Part shown: positions 14,319 to 26,900 of the stretch, in pieces
Layout: each line of letters begins with the position of its first letter
Position numbering within the stretch: the stretch's first letter is position 1
From: Lytechinus variegatus
Lineage: Eukaryota > Echinodermata > Echinoidea > Temnopleuroida > Toxopneustidae
DNA: 64,000 nucleotides
Direction: 5' to 3'
Assembly: GCF_018143015.1 (NCBI RefSeq)
Contig: NC_054746.1
Span: 21,094,464 to 21,158,463, forward strand
The notes under the pieces: generated by a model
What the model saw: the letters and a program-made list of their open reading frames with translations, nothing else
Told to the model about the DNA's origin: nothing
Database searches by the model: none
Position numbers and translations under genes: made by a program

Positions 14319-15613
14319 TGGAATGCCTCTGGCCGTCTCACCTGCATCACGTGGTTCAATATAGCAGCAGTGCTGACTTTGAATACTACTCTAACTCACA
14401 CAAGATGTTCAGTGATACATGGTTACTCTTATGTCCACTTTTTATGAACTAGACCAATAAACTTACAGAGATATGATGGTTATTCAACAAAAAACCCCAA
14501 CATGGCCAAGTTCATTGACCTTTACATGACCTTTGACCTTGATCATGTGACCTGAAACTCGAACAGGATGTTCAGTGATACTTGATTACTCTTATGTACA
14601 AGTTTCATGAATCAGATCCATAAACTTTCAAAGTTATGATGGTAATTCAACAGATACACCCAATTCGGCCAAAGTTCACTGACCTTTGACCTTGGTCATG
14701 TGACCTGAAACGCGCACAGGATGTTCAGTGATACTTGATTACTCTAATGTCCAAGTTTAATGAACTAGACCAATAAACTTTCAAAGTTATGATGGTAATT
14801 CAACAGATACCCCCGATTCGGCCAAAGTTCATTGACCCTAAATGACCTTTGACCTTAATCATGAGACCTGAAACTTGCAAAAAAATTTCAGTGATGCTTG
14901 ATTACTATTATGTCCAAGTTTCATGAATCAGATCCATAAACTTTCAAAGTTATGATGGGAATTCAACAGATATCCCCAATTCGGCCAAAGTTCATTGACC
15001 CTAAATGACCTTTGACCTTGGTCATGTGACATGAAACTCATGCAGGATGTTCAGTGATACTAGATTAAACTTATGTCCAAGTTTCATGAACTAGGTCCAT
15101 ACATTTTCTAAGTTATGATGACATTTCAAAAACTTAACCTCAGGTTAAGATTTCGATGTTGATTCCTCCAACATGGTCTAAGTTCATTGACCCTAAATGA
15201 CCTTTGACCTTGGTCATGTGACATGAAACTCATGCAGGATGTTCAGTAATACTAGATTAAACTTATGTCCAAGTTTCATGAACTAGGTCCATATATTTTC
15301 TAAGTTATGATGACATTTCAAAAACTTAACCTCAGGTTAAGATTTCGATGTTGATTCCTCCAACATGGTCTAAGTTCATTGACCCTAAATGACCTTTGAC
15401 CTTGGTCATGTGACATGAAACTCTGATAGGATGTTCAGTAATACTTGATTAAACTTATGGCCAAGTTTTATTAACTAGGTCCATATACTTTCAAAGTTAT
15501 GACGTCATTTCAAAAACTTAACCTCAGGTTAAGATTTGATGTTGACGCCGCCGCCGCCGCCGTCGGAAAAGCGGCGCCTATAGTCTCACTTTGCTTCGCA
15601 GGTGAGACAAAAA
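14319..15613. mobile_element. Minisatellite-bearing dispersed element, copy A
   Basis: It starts GTGGAATGCCTCTGGCC then GTCTCACCTGC (14335-14345) and ends GCAGGTGAGAC (15598-15608) plus AAAAA; the last two are exact inverted complements. The same outer sequences bound copy C at 53.3 kb, so these are element ends. The interior is a tandem array of six to seven units of about 160-190 bases with the core TGTTCAGTGATAC...AGTTATGATG...TGACCTTTGACCTTGGTCATG. The right end carries a GCC run and the GC-rich AAAAGCGGCGCCTATAG. There is no coding capacity. The 3' part lies in the tandem duplication that follows. Confidence 0.8.
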
Positions 15614-16484
15614 CCTTTCATCATTGTAACTTAAAATTTCTTCAATGAAGGATTTGGAATGATAACAATTTTAATCAATTGAATTAATCTTCATTTCCTG
15701 TATATTTTCACCCCAGAATAAGTCTTAGAGATCCAGTAATATAATAATGACAATTATTGGATTTATATGGGGCTTTTTTCAGAGGATTCTTATACAAGAG
15801 GGCGTTCTGAATAACTATTGCAAATACAAAACCTCTCTGACCAAATCAAAATGGGCGAGTATCATAACTAACAAATCATTTTGAGCTTGATATATTCAAT
15901 ATGATGGTCTCATCAGAAAACTTGAAAATGAGTGTTACATAAATAAAATATAAGCTTCAATAGATACAATGTCAAACAATTTGAATGTCTGAATCGATAA
16001 GATAGAACATGAGTGATGGAAAGAGATGAATATTTGAATTATTAGATACCAATATTTTTCAATATCTATAGACAGCATAGCGTTTCTCATTTGTTATATA
16101 ATTTCATATTGAATTCTAATATCGTGACAGAGCCTGACATAAAAGCATGGAGTTGAATTTGGAGCTGGTAGTTAACTCTTTGAGCTTCTGGACGAGATCA
16201 TTAATGAAGCCTAACAGCAAAGAAGAGGGCTCGCGCCATCAATCAAAGGAACATTGACTCGGACATGAACATCCAAGTCCTGGAGGATACTGCTATCCAA
16301 CAACTCCTCGTAAAAATTATGGTTTGTGTCAATTTAACGTCAACTTCATTGGGTACTTGAATCGTGATACGATTTCTCAACAGAAAAGACAGTTATTTCT
16401 ATTAATTCCTTTCAGAAAGAACATCACACACACACACATATGTATATAAAGTGGTACCACTCATTAGCTTGCTGGACAACATCT

Positions 16485-16754
16485 GGGCTCCATCTTACAA
16501 AGATTTACGATTGATCCAATCAATCTAAACTGTATGGAAATCCATCTATACCATAGTTTTTTTCTACAAGAAATTTGCAAAATCTTAGTAAACAGTGAGA
16601 ATCACACTGATTCTTCAAGAGAATGATGAATGTATGAATATACATCATACCCAGAGAATATTTTCAACAAATTTGCATTTTAGATGTTGACATTGCTAGC
16701 CATCCATACTTGTGATTGATTGGATCAATCGCAACTCTTTGTAAAACGGGGCCC
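16485..16754. mobile_element. GGGCCC-ended MITE with long inverted ends (duplication unit 1)
   Basis: The left end GGGCTCCATCTTACAAAG continues into ATTGATCCAATCAATC; the right end has GATTGATTGGATCAATCGCA then CTTTGTAAAACGGGGCCC. The arms are about 40 bases with few mismatches. A related right end occurs at 39.6 kb. No coding capacity. Confidence 0.75.
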
Positions 16755-17039
16755 TGATTTGGAGTCTATCATTCAATCATGAAAGATAAAACCACATAAA
16801 TAAAAACACAAGCATTTGCATCTTTTCATAAAATTCATGCTTTTTAATAATATTTTTCTCAAAACAAATTCTAATCTAATGACCTCTTTGTAGTTCATTA
16901 TTTACAGCTTTATAACAGAAGTAATTAACTTTGAAAGGTTTCTTTCTTTTTCTTCCAAAATATTTCTTATAACAGACACAGTAGAATTTTGTACCTTTAA
17001 TCTTCAGAGGCACCCACATGATTTTTAGAAAGTCTTCTT

Positions 17040-17176
17040 GGGCCTGTTGCAGGAAGAGCTGCAATCAGACTTCATTCCTAAAATCAAACACAACTTGATT
17101 TTCAACCAATAAGAAACATGCAATAGGGACTTGATTCTTTGAGCTGTGTTTAAATGAATCTCTTCCTAACACAGGT
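17040..17176. mobile_element. Degraded GGGCCC MITE; second copy at 20768-20904
   Basis: The left end GGGCCTGTTGCAGGAAGAGC and the interior (AACTTGATTTTCAACCAAT, then TTTAAATGAATCTCTTCCT) match the better-preserved element at 52757-52901. The start of a 62-codon minus-strand frame lies in it, so that frame's apparent splice acceptor is element sequence. Confidence 0.55.
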
Positions 17177-17565
17177 GGGTATTTCATATAGCTGTCCGTA
17201 AGTTACGAGAAACTTAACAAATGGCTGGTGATCCTTTCCCAGGAACTACATGAACACCAATGAAAATCTGGTTTGTATCATTCACCACAAGAAAGATTCA
17301 CCAATCGTTTGTAACGTAGCTCAAAACTTAAGAACAGCTTTATGAAACACCCAGCTGGTCCATTATCTGAATGGATGAATCTAACAACTGTTTACACATC
17401 CCATAAATGATTAACTATGGATACAAACATTTGTGTTTCAGGCTCCTTAACTTTGCAAAAGGTGAATTGTCTGGTAACATTAACAATCATAATCTGGTTA
17501 ATATATCTAGGGTGCTCAGTGAAATAATATCCAAATACTTGGTTTGGCTTACAGACTTTTATTAC

Positions 17566-17767
17566 CCCGGCATGGACTTAGTCAGTCTTAGTTGCTTACA
17601 GTGGGTGATTTCAAGTAGTGCATTGGTGCTGGTGTTGAGAGAACGTAAAAAGGCTGCTGAATCGTGTTGCAACATGGGACTGATTATGTTAAATACATCA
17701 TTGATAGCTCTATACTGAGTGATGATATCACAGCTCTGTGCAATCATCTCAACTTCACACAAAAAGT
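17566..17767 (-). CDS. Possible orphan coding exon, unknown protein (also at 21293-21494)
   Basis: A minus-strand frame with a plausible acceptor (TTGTCAAG before 17767) and donor (GTAATA after 17566) encodes about 67 residues, including CDIITQYRAINDVFNIISP and LRSLNTSTNALLEITHCKQL. The composition is protein-like and lacks low complexity, but I do not recognise a family, and no partner exon with matching phase was found. Both duplication units keep it intact, which is weak evidence because the copies are young. Confidence 0.25.
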
Positions 17768-18099
17768 CTTGACAACGAAAGCAACAATGAGGAGAAATTG
17801 CACTTAAATCTCATCATATGGAATGCAAAAACCCATTAAGAAATCAAAAGAGTTATATTCTTACAATAAAACTATGATAATTTGCACTCATCTTTGCTGT
17901 AAAAGCTAATTTCAGTGTTGTTTTCATTCTGTTAATGAGCTTGAAATTGCCAACACCAACATCAAACCCTGAACCAATCCTTAGGGTCAAGTATTAGTCA
18001 ATTGTAAAATGCATGTAGATCTTCAACGCCAACTATGACACTTGGTTCAAAAGATCACATCAAACAGTGTTATTGCTAGTGATGGTGCTGAGCAACACC

Positions 18100-19313
18100 T
18101 ACTATAACTCACACAAGATGTTCAGTGATACATGGTTACTCTTATGTCCACTTTTTATGAACTAGACCAATAAACTTACAGAGATATGATGGTTATTCAA
18201 CAAAAAACCCCAACATGGCCAAGTTCATTGACCTTACATGACCTTTGACCTTGATCATGTGACCTGAAACTCGAACAGGATGTTCAGTGATACTTGATTA
18301 CTCTTATGTACAAGTTTCATGAATCAGATCCATAAACTTTCAAAGTTATGATGGTAATTCAACAGATACACCCAATTCGGCCAAAGTTCATTGACCTTTG
18401 ACCTTGGTCATGTGACCTGAAACGCGCACAGGATGTTCAGTGATACTTGATTACTCTAATGTCCAAGTTTAATGAACTAGACCAATAAACTTTCAAAGTT
18501 ATGATGGTAATTCAACAGATACCCCCGATTCGGCCAAAGTTCATTGACCCTAAATGACCTTTGACCTTAATCATGAGACCTGAAACTTGCAAAAAAAATT
18601 CAGTGATGCTTGATTACTATTATGTCCAAGTTTCATGAATCAGATCCATAAACTTTCAAAGTTATGATGGGAATTCAACAGATATCCCCAATTCGGCCAA
18701 AGTTCATTGACCCTAAATGACCTTTGACCTTGTGACATGAAACTCATGCAAGATGTTCAGTGATACTAGATTAACCTTATGTCCAAGTTTCATGAACTAG
18801 GTCCATATATTTTCTAAGTTATGATGACATTTCAAAAACTTAACCTCAGGTTAAGATTTCGATGTTGATTCCTCCAACATGGTCTAAGTTCATTGACCCT
18901 AAATGACCTTTGACCTTGGTCATGTGACATGAAACTCATGCAGGATGTTCAGTAATACTAGATTAACCTTATGTCCAAGTTTCATGAACTAGGTCCATAT
19001 ATTTTCTAAGTTATGATGACATTTCAAAAACTTAACCTCAGGTTAAGATTTCGATGTTGATTCCTCCAACATGGTCTAAGTTCATTGACCCTAAATGACC
19101 TTTGACCTTGGTCATGTGACATGAAACTCTGATAGGATGTTCAGTAATACTTGATTAACCTTATGGCCAAGTTTTATTAACTAGGTCCATATACTTTCAA
19201 AGTTATGACGTCATTTCAAAAACTTAACCTCAGGTTAAGATTTGATGTTGACGCCGCCGCCGTCGGAAAAGCGGCGCCTATAGTCTCACTTTGCTTCGCA
19301 GGTGAGACAAAAA
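18100..19313. mobile_element. Minisatellite-bearing element, copy B (left end missing)
   Basis: Same array and right end (GCAGGTGAGAC to 19308) as copy A, but the left terminal sequence with GTCTCACCTGC is absent because the duplication began inside the element. It carries six TGACCTTTGACCT motifs. Confidence 0.85.
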
Positions 19314-20212
19314 CCTTTCATCCTTGTAACAAAATTTCTTCAATGAAGGCTTTGGAATGATAACAATTTTAATCAATTGAATTAATCTTCATTTCCTGTA
19401 TATTTTCACCCCAGAATAAGTCTTAGAGATCCAGTAATATAATAATGACAATTATTGGATTTATATGGGGCTTTTTTTCAGAGGATTCTTATACAAGAGG
19501 GCGTTCTGAATAAACATTGCAAATACAAAACCTCTCGGACCAAATCAAAATGGGCGAGTATCATAACTAACAAATCATTTTGAGCTTGATATATTCAATA
19601 TGATGGTCTCATCAGAAAACTTGAAAATGAGTGTTACATAAATAAAATATAAGCTTCAATAGATACAATGTCAAACAATTTGAATGTCTGAATCGATAAG
19701 ATAGAACATGAGTGATGGAAAGAGATGAATGAATATTTGAATTATTAGATACCAATATTTTTCAATATCTATAGACAGCATAGCTTTTCTCATTTGTTAT
19801 ATAATTTCATATTGAATTCTAATATCGTGACAGAGCCTGACATAAAAGCATGGAGTTGAATTTGGAGCTGGTAGTTAACTCTTTGAGCTTCTGGACGAGA
19901 TCATTAATGAAGTCTAACAGCAAAGAAGAGGGCTCGCGCCATCAATCAAAGGAACATTGACTCGGACATGAACATCCAAGTCCTGGAGGGAGAGCTGGCT
20001 AAAGCCAGAGGGATACTGCTATCCAACAACTCCTCGTAAAAATTATGGTTTGTGTCAATTTAACGTCAACTTCATTGGGTACTTGAATCGTGATACGATT
20101 TCTCAACAGAAAAGACAGTTATTTCTATTAATTCCTTTCAGAAAGAACATCACACACACACACACATATGTATATAAAGTGGTACCACTCATTAGCTTGC
20201 TGGACAACATCT

Positions 20213-20482
20213 GGGCTCCATCTTACAAAGATTTACGATTGATCCAATCAATCTAAACTGTATGGAAATCCATCTATACCATAGTTTTTTTCTACAAGAA
20301 ATTTGCAAAATCTTAGTAAACAGTGAGAATCACACTGATTCTTCAAGAGAATGATGAATGTATGAATATACATCATACCCAGAGAATATTTTCAACAAAT
20401 TTGCATTTTAGATGTTGACATTGCTAGCCATCCATACTTGTGATTGATTGGATCAATCGCAACTCTTTGTAAAACGGGGCCC
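20213..20482. mobile_element. GGGCCC-ended MITE (duplication unit 2)
   Basis: The copy of 16485-16754 carried by the second duplication unit, of equal length (270 bp). Confidence 0.75.
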
Positions 20483-21826
20483 TGATTTGGAGTCTATTAT
20501 TCAATCATGAAAGATAAAACCACATAAATAAAAACACAAGCATTTGCATCTTTTCATAAAATTCATGCTTTTTAATAATATTTTTCTCAAAACAAATTCT
20601 AATCTAATGACCTCTTTGTAGTTCATTATTTACAGCTTTATAACAGAAATAATTAACTTTGAAAGGTTTCTTTCTTTTTCTTCCAAAATATTTCTTATAA
20701 CAGACACAGTAGAATTTTGTACCTTTAATCTTCAGAGGCACCCACATGATTTTTAGAAAGTCTTCTTGGGCCTGTTGCAGGAAGAGCTGCAATCAGACTT
20801 CATTCCTAAAATCAAACACAACTTGATTTTCAACCAATAAGAAACATGCAATAGGGACTTGATTCTTTGAGCTGTGTTTAAATGAATCTCTTCCTAACAC
20901 AGGTGGGTATTTCATATAGCTGTCCGTAAGTTACGAGAAACTTAACAAATGGCTGGTGATCCTTTCCCAGGAACTACATGAACACCAATGAAAATCTGGT
21001 TTGTATCATTCACCACAAGAAAGATTCACCAATCGTTTGTAACGTAGCTCAAAACTTAAGAACAGCTTTATGAAACACCCAGCTGGTCCATTATCTGAAT
21101 GGATGAATCTAAAGCTGTGTACACATCCCACAAATGATTAACTATGGATACAAACATTTGTGTTTCAGGCTCCTTAACTTTGCAAAAGGTGAATTGTCTG
21201 GTAACATTAACAATCATAATCTGGTTAATATATCTAGGGTGCTCAGTGAAATAATATCCAAATACTTGGTTTGGCTTACAGACTTTTATTACCCCGGCAT
21301 GGACTTAGTCAGTCTTAGTTGCTTACAGTGGGTGATTTCAAGTAGTGCATTGGTGCTGGTGTTGAGAGAACGTAAAAAGGCTGCTGAATCGTGTTGCAAC
21401 ATGGGACTGATTATGTTAAATACATCATTGATAGCTCTATACTGAGTGATGATATCACAGCTCTGTGCAATCATCTCAACTTCACACAAAAAGTCTTGAC
21501 AATGAAAGCAACAATGGGGAGAAATTGCACTTAAATCTCATCATATGGAATGCAAAAACCCATTAAGAAATCAAAAGAGTTATATTCTTACAATAAAACT
21601 ATGATAATTTGCACTCATCTTTGCTGTAAAAGCTAATTTCAGTGTTGTTTTCATTCTGTTAATGAGCTTGAAATTGCCAACACCAACATCAAACCCTGAA
21701 CCAATCCTTAGGGTCAAGTATTAGTCAATTGTAAAATGCATGTAGATCTTCAACGCCAACTATGACACTTGGTTCAAAAGATCACATCAAACAGTGTTAT
21801 TGCTAGTGATGGTGCTGAGCAACACC

Positions 21827-23972
21827 AACACCTGCTTTCAACACTATACTTAACACCACCCAATGTAGGGGTGAATCAAGTTGTGTAGAAATCGAAAAAC
21901 AGTAAAGGATGTTTCTAGTACCCTGAAAACAAACACAAAAATATGTTCCCAAACATATTTTCAGCAACTGTCAAAAACTAATCTTGCAAGGAGTGAAACA
22001 TTAGATAGAGATTCAACACTTTTTTTGGACTAAAATGGGAATATAATGTTAACAATGAATATTTTCTTACACATTTGAGACAGGATTTGCTGCCTATGGT
22101 ACAGTTATAAATAAAACATGGATTATGGTCTTTGAAATTATTCTTTATGAATCATCCAAATGTTTTTATAAAAGGTATGTCATTTGTAATCAATAGTCTT
22201 TAACTAGCACATACCAGTTAAGGCTACTGATACACTATGACTGGTCTGCAACCCCACTTTTAGGATAAACATGTATTATGCTGACCATGGAACATTCTAC
22301 TATCCAAAGATAGATATTTTGATAATATTGTAAATCAATTCATGACAACTGCATTCCTTTTTATAAGTATAAAAGCAAATTCAATGTGTAACTGTAATTA
22401 AGTCATAGCAATCATACAATCTGCTCTTCATGTACAGGTAACCATAATTCTGAGTAAATTCATATCTGAGTCAACTGTACAGAGATATACATGTATCAAG
22501 GAAGGGGAAGTGGGAAAAATCTTCCAAATGAAAATGAAAGATAAAAAGGAATGCATCATTGCATAGAGGTAATATGTTTTATATTGGTATTAATTATCCT
22601 GTGTACATTGTCTAGAAAACAAGTTTTCATCCTCCTTTAAGCAGCAGGTATTCAAGATTAGGGCTGCAAGATTGCCACCTATAAAATCCATGATATGGAG
22701 ATATATAATCCCAAATGAATTAATTGTTAAAGTGTAACCACCCTTTTCCAGCAAAGGTTTAGAGTATAATATATATGAGTAGGGAATAAACATTGCTTTA
22801 ATAGGGATGATATTTTTATGGCTCTTTTTCCCAGGGACCCTAGTGAGTTTAATTGGGTAATGTCTGGGTAAATTTTTTTTGTACGAAACAAATTGAAACC
22901 TCAATTGTTTACAATATGTAAGGTGATACATCATGGTCCCAATCTGATCTATACATTGAATTTTCAATTACACAATACAATCGTCATATCGTATTGTGCA
23001 ACACTACCTCAGATTATCTGCATGTCCAGAGTGACATACAAGGCGATGTTCTAGACTCAATGAATAGGACATTCAGGGTAGCTGTCAACAAAGTATTTTG
23101 TCAGGGACTTACATTAAGTGTTAGAAGCTATTGAAACCCTCACTTCTGATTGATTGAGAATGGTGAAACCACTGACAGATGTGTCATTACATGCTCTTCA
23201 GGTACACAGTGAAATATGTCTTGACCAATGTAGAGAAAAAAAAAGCATTGTCACTGTAATGAGAGGTGGGGTAGGGGGGAGGGGATCTTAAAAGATTAAC
23301 AAAGCATCCAATAATTGATTAGGGTATACAGGTAGTTTGCTAAAATCTAAATTTCAACAAAAATATGGACACTGGTTGAAGTGGCTCTCTTTCACCAAAA
23401 GACTGTCCATTTTAATAATGATAGTTGATAGGAATGTGATTAGCACTGTCAGTATCACTATTTTCTTCACAGAAATACTGTCTGCCAGTCAGATATCAGA
23501 GTTTCGGTAGCTTAAACCATGCAGGAATAAAGATTTTCCAAATTTAGAAGGTTAATATATAAGAATATTATTGAAGAATATTATTGGTCCATGGTCAAAT
23601 ACAATACTCGGCTGAAGCAAGCCTCAGTGAAAGTTTTATTGTAGTCTTACTTGTCAAAACTTGGAATAAAATGGAGCTTGTACAATTTGTCTTCAACGCC
23701 TAATTGGAGGAGTCATGCATTATGATAGAGGTGCAGGAAATATGACAGTGAAGAGTTAATGAGATGTTCTATCAATCTTTGATTGACTTTAATTCAAATC
23801 TGGATTACAACCTTCTCTATATACACCCTCTGAAATATCTACCGAATACCATCGTGAAATGCTCACCTAAAAGATTTTGAACACACAAAGGAACCTATTT
23901 CTTGTTGCATCTTTCTCTCTCAAAGAAAAAAACTATAACAATGTACTACTTGATCTGTGTAAAGGACAATGA
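21827..23972. other. MTBP 3' UTR and downstream DNA
   Basis: No gene seen. The minus strand has AATAAA at 23640-23635, about 330 bases past the MTBP stop, a reasonable polyadenylation signal. A 125-codon minus frame at 22590-22967 has no domain or splice context. The rest down to the duplication is AT-rich and featureless. Confidence 0.4.
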
Positions 23973-26900
23973 TCATGATTTTGTGGCTACTCTATTCTGT
24001 TCAAAGGTGATTACAAAGTCAGCATTGGCTTCAGCAACCTTCCTCATCTCATCATACAGACCCTTTGATGACTTCAGATCCTGGATAAAACAATAAAATG
24101 GAGATCCAATTAACACATCAATTACTGAATAACTTTTATACAATGCAGAGGAAGTCATCATGAACATTAGTAACTCCATATGAAGCAAATCATTTAGAAA
24201 AAAAATCTTTGGGTCTCTTTCTTAGTTGTGCACTGGTTGCCTGCCCCTCCTTGAAATTAGCAAAATCCTAGCGTTTATATTGTCATGTTTATTTCTGTTA
24301 CTTTTCTTTTCTAACGCTTCTATCACTTCATATTCACCCCTTCAGTTATTATCAATTTCATATTTATGTGTCAATTATCCTAATATTGTTCCTTATAAAA
24401 CTGAATAAAATACAGATTTCTTACTCCTTTTGAAAATATCAATCAGACAACACATATTGATTTTTTCTGGTGTTATAAATTTGTATCTATTTTTAAATGA
24501 TGAACATTGAAAAATAATCTTAAAAGCATAACTGTTCTCTCATCTTTTAATAAATGAATATCAGAAGCACCCAATCCCTTTGAAAATTTAAGGTTTGGTG
24601 TAGGTATTGGTGTTGAGAATGAAAAACAAGGCTTATGATTCTGACTCCAGCATTGAACATAGGAAAAATGAAGTTATACCAATCACTTTACTGACAGCTC
24701 AACACCATGTGACATTGATTTTAGAATTAGATGAATTTCAGGTTTGGTGTAGAGGCTGGTGCAAAATTGCCGTAACACCAACACTGCTTCCAATGCCAAG
24801 ATTAGCTTTTAACACTGAACATGTAATTATTCAATGTCCTATCTTACCTTTACAAACATCTTAGTTTGTGTATATAGTCTTGTAACACAAGGTTTATAGC
24901 ACACATGACTAGAATCAATCCCCTTGGCTGCTAGAGTCTGCTCAACAATGGAACGTAATTTCTGTAATAATGGTTTAAAGAAATGAAAGACAAAAATTAC
25001 AATGAATGCAATGAACATATAAAGCAATTGAGTGTGTGTGTGATAAATGTTTAATAATGATATGCCACTCTTTAATGGTCAATAATGGTTAAGTCCACTC
25101 AACCAACTAGTTGAATTGAACCAATATTCAAAATTTAGATAAGAATAGCACTGAAACTTTAATTCAAATCTGATGTTAAATAAAAAAGTTATGGCTTATT
25201 CTAACCCCAAAACCCCAGTTATTTGCACATCCCAGTCAATACACAAGTGATAGAGCCAATGACGGCACACACTCATCATTTCTTTTGTATTTAGATTTGG
25301 ACGATAAACATCCAAACATTTTTACATTGCGAAAGACAGGGAAAAGATTCCGTGCAGAATTTCTTACCATTTTATGCTTCTCTGATCTCGACACAGAAGA
25401 CGTCCTTGCTTTCTTGGACTCCGCGCTCTTGACAGTATCTTTGGCATGCTTCTGAGTTCTCTTAGATGGTGTTGATGATGATGATGAGGGTTGATGGGTG
25501 GTGGAGGTAGATGGAGAGGTGAAGGAGGTGGTGATGGTGGCAGGATGGTGATCCTTCGCAAGCTTCCTGGCTGACCGCCGAGGAGAGGTCATCTCCTCAG
25601 GTTTGGTCGATTTGACAGGGGTGGACCGCCTAAGTCTGGGAAAAATTACATCAAATGAAATACACAGCAAGTGACAATCCCCTATAAGGCCTCTAAGCTC
25701 TTAAAGTATGATATAAGCATGTATAGCAAGAATTCAGAAGTGCATTGAATGCGCAATATTGTATCATTATCATGGAAATAGAATATTTCTTACTTGTCCT
25801 TTCGTATTTTCATTTTTCCTTTTACATTTCTACTTTTCTACTCTACATATTTACATTGATAGAATGGAATAACATTATTTCAAAATGAAATCTCTTTAAG
25901 CAAAAAAAAAAATCAAAACAAAAGGGAACTTTAAAAAATACAGTTTACAAATCTCATTATTAACAACATATTTCTTATGATGATTAATGACTTACCTCTG
26001 ATTCCTTATTCTCCATGAAAAAAGTAAACCATTTAGATCTAATATCTGAATAAATCAGCATTGCACATTTCCCAAACCAGGGAAGACAGAGACACAAAGA
26101 AAGCTGAAAGGGCAACAAATTTGGAAACTGTTACTGTTGGTTCATCATGAAACTAATGCATGAACCTGACGAAAGAGCTCAATATTCATCACCCACACCT
26201 CTCAATCATTCTGACAGTTCTGATTGATATACCATGGATGTCAATACATTACAATATTTACTTACCTCTTTGGAGTAAGCCCCCCTGAGGTTGATATCCT
26301 AGCCCTTTTCTTTCTTGACCTGGGTGTGGATGCGCCCTTCTTAGGTGTTGAACCCACAACCTTCTGAGGTGTTTTAGCTGTCCTACCAGGCATGATTCTT
26401 TTCTTAGGAGTGCTTTGGGAGGACTTCTTTTTGGCAGATGGAGAGAGCTTTCTTGTCTTTGACTGTTTAGCATGACAATATGGATAAGTAGTTATCAAGA
26501 TTTATATATAATTGCAATTCTTTAAAGTGGTAGAAATTATGATGTTAAGCTCTCTGTTGCACTAAACTTCAAATAAGCCCATTAATTTCATGTACTACCC
26601 GTTTCACTTGTCAGCGACTCAACCTTATAAATCTGCAGAAGTCAGACCTACCTGTTGTGTGCTTGGTGAGTCTGAGTGTTTCCTCTTGGTCTTGATAGCC
26701 AGAGTAGAATGATGATGAGAGGTGAACGTACAAGACATCTCTTGACGGATACATCGCTGCTGAAGACGCATCATCTTCTGGTCTATGCTCTGAGAATCAG
26801 GTTTCTCTTTGCAGTAACTATGAAATAAAGGGATAGACATGATTATTTGTCAGTGTGAATATTTGATTTGATTTATTTTTCTTCTGAATTCATATATATA

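Larger units (their letters stand above)
14388..18099. repeat. Segmental tandem duplication, unit 1 (3712 bp)
   Basis: This unit and the next are direct head-to-tail copies with very few differences. It contains most of copy A, AT-rich single-copy-like DNA, a 270-bp MITE at 16485-16754 and a degraded GGGCCC MITE at 17040-17176. Both units end in TGCTGAGCAACACC; the junction then enters ACTATAACTCACACAAG, matching ACTCTAACTCACACAAG at the left start, so the breakpoint lies within the minisatellite element. Confidence 0.93.
18100..21826. repeat. Segmental tandem duplication, unit 2 (3727 bp)
   Basis: Second copy of the 3.7-kb unit. Differences seen include a 24-base segment around CTGGCTAAAGCCAG near 19990 that is absent from unit 1, an extra GAAT near 19732, CA-repeat length near 20155, and small changes inside the minisatellite. 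The low divergence implies a recent event or ongoing conversion. Confidence 0.93.

Noticed and set aside
14388-15560. Regularly spaced repeats reminiscent of a CRISPR array
   Set aside because: Units are 160-190 bases of continuous tandem repeat without distinct spacers, in an animal genome.
16876-17064. 62-codon minus frame, identical in both duplication units
   Set aside because: The units are too recent for identity to mean selection, and its start and apparent acceptor lie in a GGGCCC MITE. No family recognised.
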